A stretch of 18,185 nucleotides of DNA from Bremia lactucae (lineage: Eukaryota; Oomycota; Peronosporomycetes; Peronosporales; Peronosporaceae), in the NCBI RefSeq assembly GCF_004359215.1, contig NC_090610.1, forward strand, positions 3,096,593 through 3,114,777, in the 5' to 3' direction. The notes under the pieces are model-generated. The model worked only from the letters and a program-made list of their open reading frames with translations, ran no database searches and was not told the origin of the DNA. Of this stretch, positions 1-7,621 are shown piece after piece. Each line of letters opens with the position of its first letter. Position 1 is the stretch's first letter. Position numbers and translations under genes: made by a program.

Positions 1-1205
1 CGATGGGTGGCCAACTACATTCGCTCTTGCGAACAGTGTCAGCGCATTAAGCCTGCACCGTCCAACAGTGCGCCACTGAAGCCGCTACCGATTCCAACGG
101 ATTGTTGGAAGTCAGTAAGTCTGGACCATGTTTGGTATGCCGCCCGATCATAAGGGTCGGACGGGGCTCGTCGTCTTTGTAGACAGACTGAGCAAACTGG
201 CACATTTAGCACCATGAAAAACATCGATCACAGGCAAGGAGGCAGCTCTCTTGTTCCTAAATCATGTTTACCGACTACACAGGATGCCCGAGTCCATAGT
301 ATCGGACCGGGATCCACGTATTACGTCTGGTTTGGGCGTCATGTCTTCGAGCTGCTAGGTAGCGAGCTCCACATGTCGACCGCATATCATCCCCCAGACC
401 GATGGCCAAACCGAAAGTGCCAATCGGGTCGTGGCGGATGTCTTACGCACTATAGCGACTCCCAAAGCATGGAGCAAGCAATTCTTTTTTGTGGTGCTCG
501 CTATAAATAACAGTGTCCCCGCCAGTACGGGTGAGACACCGTTTTATATTAACGGACTGCGCCATCCTCGGACGCCAGTCTCATTTGTTTGCAACCTTAG
601 TCTTAGTGGGAAAGGACCCCTCACTATGCTCGGTGCGAAAGAGGGACATAGTTTCGTCAATATGACGATGACCCATGAGGGTATCATCTCAAAGACAGAA
701 ACTTGCCCTAGTGACCCTGCCAGTTTAGCAGTGGTCAATAAAACTACGCCTTATGACCGACCTCTTGGCGGTATCATAGGCGAGTTTGATGCTAAAAGCG
801 TGAGCGAGGCTCAACGCTTTGTGGATGAGCAATTAGCCATCACACGAGAAGTCCGTGACGCGATGGCAAGCGCACAGGACAAGCTAAAAGAATATGCGCA
901 CCATAATGGTCGCAAATATAATGAACGCTTTAAATTGGATTAAAAGTTACTATTAAGTACTGCTCCCCTGCCTAAAAATGCAATTTCTGTACTACCTGGA
1001 GGTATTTACGAAGTTGTGCTACGTTTCATTGGGCCCTTTACGGTGGTAGAAGAGGTTGGATACCTATATTATAGGCTCACCTCTTCCCCTATATGAATAC
1101 GCACCGCGTATTCTAGGTAGGTCGTCTGAAACGGTATGTAGACCCAAATCAGGTCACATACCCCCATCCGTCTATGGAGACCGATGGGGACGCCGACTGT
1201 AAGTA
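1..1205 (+). pseudogene. Ty3/gypsy integrase, decayed, 5' end cut by window edge
   Basis: This is the integrase portion of a Ty3/gypsy pol polyprotein, which would insert retroelement cDNA into the genome. From base 1 one frame reads the end of an HHCC zinc-binding domain (CEQCQRIKP). The core then continues in other frames: PPDHKGRTGLVVFVDRLSK near 135-195, and a longer open stretch at 431-943 with INNSV and STGETPFYINGLRHP. After a stop at about 941 a GPF/Y-type C-terminal region can still be followed (GPFTVVEE near 1030-1060). The first catalytic Asp motif is broken by a frameshift near 125, there is a stop near 226, and the DGQTE region near 400 is frameshifted. The copy at 17091-18185 is better preserved and serves as the guide. 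This copy cannot be functional. Confidence 0.9.
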
Positions 1206-1539
1206 GAGCGTCGTTCGGTGAGGGAGACGGTGAAGGTGAAAAATTTTAAGCAGAATGACTCCTCCCACCACGAAAAGGACTTGGAGAGAGAGAGACATCT
1301 CGCGAGGAATGCGGACTCCTCAGCATTATCTTCTCCAGAAGGTCCAAGCGAGTCTTCAGGCGTTCATAACCCTGACGAGTCTTCGCACAGACGACCTGAA
1401 GGCCCGAGGTCAGTCGCAACGCTTGACCCTGAGATCCACAATACGTCGTTTTGCAGCGCTTAACGCCTGTGAGTGAACGGACGAAGGTAAGGCAGTCGCG
1501 AGTAGGTGGGCGAGATCGCACTTCCTATCGGGCGCCGCC

Positions 1540-1749
1540 TGCACAGATGGATGCGGGTTGGAAGTAACGCTTCTTGTTGGAAGGTTGCTTGCCCATCGTT
1601 CCGAGAGGCAAAGGTATCAGATCCTCGTCCAACGGAGAGGTTACCCGAAGTGTTTCGACTCTTGGGAACCGATCGACACCCTTCGTATTGACGTGCCCGG
1701 GTTGGTAACTGGCTACGAAAATGAGCACCAGCTGAGGCCTCTTCGCTAG
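1540..1749 (+). pseudogene. Retrotransposon chromodomain (C-terminal part of integrase)
   Basis: A chromodomain-like segment follows the integrase in the same direction. The readable core includes the pattern YQILVQRRGYPKCFDSWEP (roughly 1615-1672), matching the family pattern Y-x-(I/V)-x-W-x-G-(Y/W)-x-x-x-x-(D/N)-(S/T)-W-E-P, with the usual Trp before the Gly replaced by Arg. Such domains in Ty3 chromoviruses bind histone marks and steer insertion. The linker 1206-1540 is collinear with the right-hand copy but has many stops. A degenerate copy of the same domain lies antisense at about 16690-16900. Function is inferred from the family; this copy is part of a dead element. Confidence 0.75.
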
Positions 1750-1843
1750 TCTAAAATGAACTAGAAGAAGTAGCGTAGTGAGAAGAAACAGGGGTTATAG
1801 TACCGCCCATGACTTCTTTCACACGGAAGCCGGCGAAGTTAAT

Positions 1844-2420
1844 TTATTGCGGTCGCTGTTTCATCGCATCGGAATGCGGATGAATGCGGCGCAGGAATTC
1901 CGCCTCGTATTGGTCGGGCGTTTCATTTGAACGCAACACGACCGGGATCAGGAAAATACGTCCAAGCGATTTCCCCTGAAACCTCCATGCATCAGAGCCG
2001 CCATAATAATTATTTGCGTAATTGTGACACCGACTGAACACGCTCGCGTGTCGTCGGCGGAGCTTTGCGCTCAGAATCCTCTATGTCAGAACCATTCTGA
2101 ATAATGGTCTGAGCATGAGACGTTGTTGTTTTACCCAACGGAGAGCTAGCTGCGCCTTTACGGACAGCACTATCATTAAATGATCCCTGCGCTAGCGAGG
2201 GCTGTCGACGAGACAGCATTACAAAAGTGGTTGTCTTTATGTTTGGAGCAATGAGAGAAGTTTGGATGGGCAATAAAGCGCCATCATCCTTCCTCATTAG
2301 CTTGATGTCCTCATCACTACTATGAGATGATGGCAGCGGTGTCGACTCATTGCAGACAACAATGAGCGACCGTTCGAAATCCTTACTGCAAATGTAGGAT
2401 GGATCCTTAAGCCTAGTCAA
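1844..2420 (-). pseudogene. Antisense ORF between integrase/chromodomain and 3' LTR
   Basis: Two overlapping - strand frames (2420-2010, then 2041-1844) lie between the pol end and the polypurine tract and run opposite to the retroelement. The downstream frame contains PVVLRSNETPDQYEAEF and RRIHPHSDAMKQR. The inverted copy at 16309-16722 keeps nearly the same residues in one open frame. The upstream frame is rich in Ser, Thr and charged residues and shows no domain I recognise. One frameshift near 2040 separates the halves here. It may be a genuine accessory antisense gene of this element family, or an accidental ORF in conserved non-coding DNA. Confidence 0.4.
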
Positions 2421-2679
2421 CGCGAGCGCAACAGAATATGTCTGCGTTATTACAATTGTGGCACTGAGCGGCGGCGGCGTGCTACAGCGGCGCGTGCGCT
2501 TCGCGCGTGGCTGGGTGTCTTCGCGGACGACCGACCAGCATTGTCCCTTTTAGGTGGCATATTCGGCTCCGTGTAAGACACAGGTAGCAAGAGTGAACGA
2601 GAGATAAAAGCGGCGCGCGTAAAGCATCTCGCTATTCTCTGTCATCTTTAACGAGTATGCATAATGTAAATTCGCTCTT
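2421..2679. other. Non-coding 3' internal region of the left retroelement
   Basis: No coding signal on either strand. It is GC-rich near 2465-2520 with alternating GCG/CGC runs (one possible hairpin around gcgcgtgcgcttcgcgcg) and becomes AT-rich toward the polypurine tract. It probably belongs to the internal 3' untranslated part of the element. Confidence 0.5.
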
Positions 2680-2690
2680 AAAAGAAGGGG
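2680..2690 (+). promoter_or_regulatory. Polypurine tract of Ty3/gypsy element
   Basis: AAAAGAAGGGG stands three bases before the TGTAAC start of the LTR, which is where the primer for plus-strand DNA synthesis is expected. It shows that the LTR at 2694 is the 3' LTR of the element whose integrase is at 1-1205. Confidence 0.75.
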
Positions 2691-2693
2691 TTA

Positions 2694-3047
2694 TGTAACG
2701 GGCTAAAGTAGCCCTAATGTTACACAATTCCCGTTACGTACACTTTACGTACTTATGGGGATGGTCAATTACTTAAGTAATGTAACTGGACCTACCACTT
2801 CTGTGTGGTTTACATTGTGTCCGTCCCTTGTGTATGTGATGGGTAATTATAGTATATAAACTTGATAAGAGAGCATTCACATTAGCGGTGATAACGGCTA
2901 GCGTCATCCCTTACGCGAGATATCTAGAAGGATATGCTCGCAATACATATTAGTTTTATTTACAGAGATGATATTTTAGGATTGGTTAAAATAAGTATTT
3001 CTATTAATGCGATTGAATATAAATCAGTCTACAAACTACTTTCTACT
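2694..3047 (+). repeat. LTR of Ty3/gypsy retrotransposon (3' boundary uncertain)
   Basis: It starts TGTAAC directly after the polypurine tract. The first 31 bases form a nested inverted repeat: TGTAAC...GTTACA outside and GGGCTA-AAG-TAGCCC inside. A TATA-like box (TATATAAA) sits at 2853-2860, fitting an LTR promoter. The right edge is not fixed: a TCTACA ends at 3033, and a TGGTA that could begin a primer-binding site starts at about 3048. I found no second copy of this LTR in the window, so its ends cannot be set by comparison. Confidence 0.65.
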
Positions 3048-3048
3048 T

Positions 3049-3242
3049 GGTAAGTGCGAACGAGGAGGCGGATTACCGCTCAGGTGACGACACGTATACC
3101 AGAGTACTTAGTACGTTGGGTGAGGCCGCTAAGGTGCCCACCACCGCACGCGAGATTAGACGGTCAAACGCATCCTCGCGGTGCTAGGTGTGCGTTTAAG
3201 TTTGAGCGTAGCCGCATTAAGACGTGCCCGCCTACAGGTTAG
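3049..3242 (+). pseudogene. Possible leader and gag start of a Ty3/gypsy element
   Basis: Just after the LTR, one + frame stays open for about 40 codons and looks coding (DDTYTRVLSTLGEAAKVPTT near 3082-3141) before stops set in near 3180. By position this would be the 5' leader and gag start of an element that uses the same LTR as its 5' LTR. The TGGTAAGTGCG at its left edge only loosely resembles a primer-binding site. The stretch ends abruptly at about 3242, where - strand reverse transcriptase sequence begins. Confidence 0.4.
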
Positions 3243-3600
3243 ACGTCTGTTGAATGGTACGGGTATTACTAAGCCTATCTGGTATAGCTAGCCACTCCCA
3301 AAGCATACCGCTTTTGGGGTGCTAATTGCTGTGACCGGAATATCCTATTCGCACAGAAGGATCTGATAGATCAATCCATCAGATCCAAAGACGAAAGTAT
3401 GGTTCTCTTAAACATACCATCTATGATTACGTCTTTTCTTGGTATTGGCCTTTGAGCCGGTACCGTTGCTGTATTCAATTCATTGAATGCATGTACAATC
3501 TGCCACCCTCCTGTTGCCTTTTGAACACAGAAGGTCGGAGAGCTATGTGGGGAGTTTGACTCCCACATGGCCGCTGTTAAGTGATCGGCCATTAAATGTC
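3243..3600 (-). pseudogene. Ty3/gypsy reverse transcriptase fragment, truncated
   Basis: This is the first half of a reverse transcriptase domain. The 73-codon open part (3592-3371) contains SPHSSPTFCVQKATGGWQIVH, then PIPRKDVIIDGM and SSLDLMD, which matches the fingers/palm region including the first catalytic Asp of Ty3 RTs. After the stop at 3371 the homology continues in broken frames to a degenerate GLSNAPATFNR-like motif near 3250-3280. The YxDD motif, RNase H and integrase are absent because the homology stops at the inverted junction near 3243. Confidence 0.85.
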
Positions 3601-4323
3601 GATCGCTAATACTTTTTTACGGGCAGTGGCCAGAACGTAAATTAAAGATAGATATGACATAAATCGGGATGCTTCATACTACAGTATTTTGAACCTCGTA
3701 TCGGGTCGATCTCGTGTCGAGCGCCTTTACCCTTAGGCAATTCGCATGGTTCCGAAAGAGGGAATATATCCACGAAAAAATTCAATCAAATCCCTATAAA
3801 AAAGATTTGTCTTCAACGACTCCCAGAATTTGAGACTAAATACGTTCCATCCGAGTCCTCACATGGAGGACTATATCGTCTATCGATGAGCTTCTAATAA
3901 TTCGGAATCACTTGTCATCTGCGACAAGTACGCATATCTGCTTGAATTGATTTTACTACGCAGATCACGCAAGAGCCATTTTGGCTCCAGCGTTGGCAAT
4001 TGAGTTATCTTCAATAGAAACTTCGGAGATCAAGTGTTTTAGCGCCTACACTTGATTGTTGTATACTACGACATTCAATGTCTCAAATTTTTCCTTGGAA
4101 ACTTAGTCCAAAGATACCTGGGGAGTTATACCCATAAAACTTGGGAGCTTATTACCTCAAATTTATTTGACTTGTAACTTTATTTGTATATTTATTTGAG
4201 GAGTAACCTCTCCAACTGTATCTAGCTGCGGTTGCGTAACCACAACGAGGTTCTCTACGACCCACTCTCCAGTCGAACTAGGACTTTCGCGCTGTCTCTT
4301 ATAGACAGGATCATCAGATTATC
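3601..4323 (-). other. Unreadable spacer between protease and reverse transcriptase
   Basis: By position this belongs to the - strand gypsy polyprotein, between the protease region and RT, but every frame is full of stops and I recognise no motif. It is AT-rich and heavily mutated. Confidence 0.4.
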
Positions 4324-4985
4324 TTAGATATCGCTTTTGAAGCAAGCATTCTTGTGTCGGCGACTCAATTTATTTGACTGGTCGAACTTCAACCTTGCCT
4401 GTGCTTGTGCACAGCCGTCGGAATCGAACTCCACAGTTTGACGGGTTGTTACTCTGAGGTTTCGTGCAGTCGTGCTAACGACCATAGCACAAGTGACGGC
4501 ATCACACTCACTTGTAGGACATCCCCACACTTGAAGACGCTCCAAGACGTTCATCAGACGGTCATCTGATGAACGCGACACAGACATCATCGCAGCTTGA
4601 TGCTGCCAATTAATGCATGGTTCTTACTTTCTAAGCCATGGTATTCCAAAGATGACATTAAATTTGTCATCTAAATCCAGTACGATAAAATCATCGGCGT
4701 GCTATTTACCCTTACGCATATTGTATACCGACTACATGTTTCTTAACTGTTACAGATGCGCCTGTTGCTAGGCACACTGTCATCCTCGTTAGAGGTGTAT
4801 CTCGTTCAACAAACTTGAGCTGGTGAGCTTGTAGCGACTGGCGTCGAATGAAATTACTCGACGCCCCGCAATTTATTTGCCACTATAATTTTCAATATGG
4901 TGAGGTTAACCTCATCACCTGGGGAAGTTTCGCACAATGTTTGTGGGTGAGGATCAACTTACGTCAAAAAGCCTACAAATTCTTA
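4324..4985 (-). pseudogene. Ty3/gypsy aspartic protease region, inactive
   Basis: Reading down the - strand, INCGASSNFIRRQ (about 4888-4850) stands where Ty3 proteases have the catalytic (I)D(S/T)GAS motif. Then come RMTVCLATGASVTVKKHVVG (about 4790-4730), LDLDDKFNVIFGIPWLR (about 4683-4633) and INWQHQAA (about 4620-4597), followed by an open frame to 4324. The order and spacing fit a retropepsin fold. The catalytic Asp is replaced by Asn and there are stops near 4717 and 4630, so it is dead. Confidence 0.75.
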
Positions 4986-5473
4986 TGACGTTGCTGGATC
5001 AGTAGGGCGCTTCGCACCTACTGACCCCGACCGTTTTACACGATCCACCTCGCCGTTAAAATTTCGCAACAGCGTCGAAGCCGCGTTCGCCGCTAGTTTC
5101 AGCGGGAGGTCGATCGTTTCGCTCAGTGATTTTAGGCACTGGGCGTGGGGCACTGCATTAATAGGCGTATTGCCCTGTCTTTTGACGGCGACAGTATCTT
5201 TGCAATCGTTCGTAACTAGTAGAGCGAGGTTTCTTGCTCTCGACATACGAGTGTTTCTGGGTTCTGGACCGTTGACCTCTTGCTATATCGGCGGACTATA
5301 AGCGCCAGAGTGGACGAAAGCCTGTTTATGACCGAAGTCCTTCTGTCCGCTATAGAGATCGCTTGGTCTTGCGTAAGCTCTAGACGGATCAGATGGGTTT
5401 TGTCGGGACCGTCCGCACGAGCCTTGATGAACGCAGTAACTTGTGTTTGTTCATCAATGACTAAATAACGCAC
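4983..5473 (-). pseudogene. Ty3/gypsy gag remnant with decayed zinc knuckle
   Basis: Two - strand frames (5473-5216 and 5246-4983) cover the C-terminal part of a gag protein. The first contains EQTQVTAFIKARADGPDKTH and LIRLELTQDQAISIAD, typical of the capsid end of oomycete gypsy elements as I remember them. A CCHC zinc knuckle lies in a third frame near 5187-5150, where the second Cys and the His are lost and a stop interrupts it. A basic, Pro-rich tail follows, and SVGAKRPTDPATS ends the second frame. It is upstream of the protease and RT fragments on the same strand, so all three are one truncated element. Confidence 0.7.
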
Positions 5474-6126
5474 ACTGATAATAGTGACGATAAGGGTGTC
5501 TCAGAATATTTTACCCATACGACGTGCAGAGGAAGGTCTTCAAGTTGCTAGGATTTCTTAGCAATTTAAGGTCTATACTAAAGAGACTTAGTATAGGGAA
5601 CATATTACTGTATTTGATATAAGAATCTTCTGCATACTCAACTTCTTAATGTCCTGACATACCATACTAATAAGTAGCTATGTATAGTGACTCCTTGCTT
5701 ACCGCCCATCGCGCATGTAGCAACGGGTGAAACTAAAAGATTTTAATCAACCAATAATAGGTAATAATATTTAAATTATAAATTATAATACCGATACTAT
5801 TATCTATAGTGAAAGTATTTTATATTTTATTTTTTCCCTCTCATAGGTAATAATATTTAAATAACGAGCTACCCACGGTCCAGCAAGGCATAAAATAACG
5901 CTGTGTTTATCCTTGTACCAAAGTATAGTTTTACGAATTTGTTTGTGCCATCGGTTGTTGCTTTCCTTTTATCTATTTATAAACCTAAAAATTTTAAGGC
6001 AGAAGCTGTCGCTATTAATAAGTATGAGTAAGCTTGCAAATATGTTGCTTAAAAATTACTGAAGCTGCACAGGATGAAGCTTGATGGTATCGTACTAACA
6101 GCTGACTATGAATGTCCAACTGGATA
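5474..6126. other. AT-rich intergenic region with hairpins and a direct repeat
   Basis: No convincing coding signal. It holds two adjacent perfect hairpins: TTGCTA/TAGCAA at 5545-5564, and CTATACTAA/TTAGTATAG with a 6-nt loop at 5573-5596. It also holds a 20-bp direct repeat (separate entry) and long A/T runs. It separates the gypsy fragments from the 3' end of OTU1 and probably includes the OTU1 3' UTR at its right side. Confidence 0.5.
5757..5862. repeat. 20-bp direct repeat, two copies
   Basis: ATAGGTAATAATATTTAAAT occurs at 5757-5776 and again, perfectly, at 5843-5862, with 66 bases of AT-rich DNA between. The spacing could reflect a small insertion with target duplication or a local slippage event. 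I see no transposon features in the 66-bp insert. Confidence 0.7.
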
Positions 6127-7536
6127 CTAGTGTGCAGACGACGGGTGTGTTTCTCCAAATTGCTGGTGACCCGTAGCCTTCGAATGCGACATAGCATCTT
6201 TCTGCACAAAACACACTTTTTAGTTAAAATGCTCGAACAACAACACAACTTTACACACCTGTCCCACAAAACTACTTCTGCATACCAAACACATAATACT
6301 GAAACGACTCACATCAGTATACTCGTGCTTCTGATGAGCTTCCACTGCCACTTCGCTCGCCCGCTCAACCTACATTTTTCACCGACCTCAGTGGCCGAGT
6401 GGTTAAGCACTGGAACTGGGACCGGGAGGTAAGTGGATCGATACCCGCGGAGGGCGGTACGATGACACATCGCCGGAGATAGGCTAAAAAGCAGACGAGC
6501 AACCATCCAATGGATGGCCGCCCTGCCAACCCGCACCGAAGGTGTGTGATAGTTGGGTGGGAGGAGGCCCTGTAGCCGAAATTCCCCATAGTGTAATGAG
6601 GGGTGCGGGGTTCCAATAAGAGAACTTCGTCAAAATTGAATCTCTCAACCTACATTTTTCATCATGAGCAAGATTTCATGAAAAAAGCATATTTCTTCCT
6701 GACCTTTGAAAAATCATTAATTGCAAAAAGAGTCGCATCTTGACTTGCAGAAGCTGTAACACTAGCTGCCTCAACAACTAAGTCATAGTGAATTCCATCG
6801 TAGAGCAAAAATAGCCGCTGTGTAAAGCCTTGGTCTTCCCCGTAGCACAATCGCGTCATACTGGTGACGTCAAACACGACCATTTCCACCTTGTAATATG
6901 TCGATAATATTGATAGCTCGATTTCGCCGCCCCAAGATTTGTCGTCCATGATCCAACCACAGTATTCGTAAACAGGGCGTCCAAGAAACACCTCCGAATA
7001 CTTGTTCGGGTCTGCTAGGATTGTCTCTTTGATCAGCTTCCGCATCATGGGTCCACTGATCATTTTATTTTTGCTTAGAGCATATGCAATCGAATGAAAA
7101 AGGCAACTATTGTCTGCTGGCATAACTCGCCGAAGAAAGACGGATTTTGACTTGACTTGCGTATCACCAGTCTGTGGGACCCCCTTCAGAAACAGCACCG
7201 AGCCCGTTCGTACGCCTAACGATGATAGACTACTTTCCTGCAAGGTCATGTTGTGTCAAATACTCTGTAGCCTAACGCATGATTTTATTTCTACGTACGC
7301 CCGGTCCCTCGATTGCTTTAGGAGGATACCCGGTCATAACTGTAGCATTAATTCGTTATTAAATAGGTTGTAGGAAGCCTTATGGATTATAAAAAAAGAC
7401 ACTTGCCATATTGATCTTGTGGTAAAATTGACGTTTTCTCATACAGATGCCCACGGAGGCCATCCAGCGTGGTGTCTTCCGGCAGACCGATGAGCTTTGT
7501 GGACGTACCATTAGCATATGTCACCTTAAAGTTCAT
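6127..7536 (-). CDS. OTU1: OTU1/YOD1-type deubiquitinase, 5 exons, SINE in intron 3
   Basis: A cysteine protease that trims ubiquitin chains, known in yeast and animals to work with the Cdc48/p97 ATPase. Exons by my model: 7536-7407, 7339-7299, 7237-6704, 6369-6259, 6201-6127; 891 nt, 296 residues, all junctions in frame, close to yeast Otu1 in size. Residues 1-76 form the N-terminal ubiquitin-like domain that in the family binds p97. The OTU domain follows, with Asp99 and Cys102 in MPADNSCLFHS and His207 in YDGIHYD. Exons 4-5 encode a C2H2 finger: CLVC, then SHSKATGHQQFGE. Intron 1 starts with GC (GCAAGT); the others start with GT. Introns are 57-67 nt except intron 3, which holds a SINE and is 334 nt if the distal acceptor is used. 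The start lies 85 bp downstream of the UPRT-like stop. Confidence 0.9.
6364..6381. repeat. SINE target-site duplication, left copy (distal OTU1 acceptor)
   Basis: CTCAACCTACATTTTTCA. On the - strand this reads TGAAAAATGTAG/GTTGAG, where / is the 3' splice site of OTU1 intron 3. Exon 4 (Val-Glu-Arg...) begins at 6369. Confidence 0.93.
6382..6643 (+). mobile_element. tRNA-derived SINE
   Basis: A 262-bp insertion flanked by perfect 18-bp direct repeats. Its 5' end resembles a tRNA with a long variable arm (Ser/Leu type): A box TGGCCGAGTGG at 6392-6402 and B box GGATCGATACC at 6435-6445 (one mismatch from GGTTCGANNCC), an internal RNA polymerase III promoter with normal spacing. A tRNA-unrelated body follows and ends ...AAAATTGAAT without a long A-tail. 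Such tRNA-related SINEs are known from Phytophthora and move with LINE enzymes. It is antisense to OTU1. The perfect duplication suggests a fairly recent insertion. Confidence 0.88.
6644..6661. repeat. SINE target-site duplication, right copy (proximal OTU1 acceptor)
   Basis: Identical 18-mer. It carries a second copy of the same acceptor (AG at 6651-6650), 54 nt from the intron 3 donor at 6703. This was presumably the intron length before the SINE arrived, in line with the other introns of this gene. Confidence 0.93.
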
Positions 7537-7621
7537 TAGCAGTGTCCGTTTTATTAGTTATTGTTGTGCACACACATTGCACATCATTTTTAAAATGCTT
7601 AATTCCGATATACGGCTAGTT

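Noticed and set aside
1246..1728. Several short ORFs on both strands
   Set aside because: They are shadows in the decayed integrase-chromodomain linker. Only the chromodomain frame has a recognisable pattern.
6112..6432. + strand ORF of 106 codons
   Set aside because: It is the antisense of OTU1 exons 4-5 and the SINE edge, with no domain.
6382..6460. A tRNA-Ser/Leu gene
   Set aside because: A and B boxes are present, but the acceptor stem does not close into a tRNA, and the sequence is the head of a 262-bp insert with flanking duplications.
6662..7249. OTU protein as a single-exon 195-residue gene ending MKSCS
   Set aside because: It lacks the ubiquitin-like N-terminus and the zinc finger, both of which are encoded in flanking exons with matching phases. 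The last residues are intron read-through.
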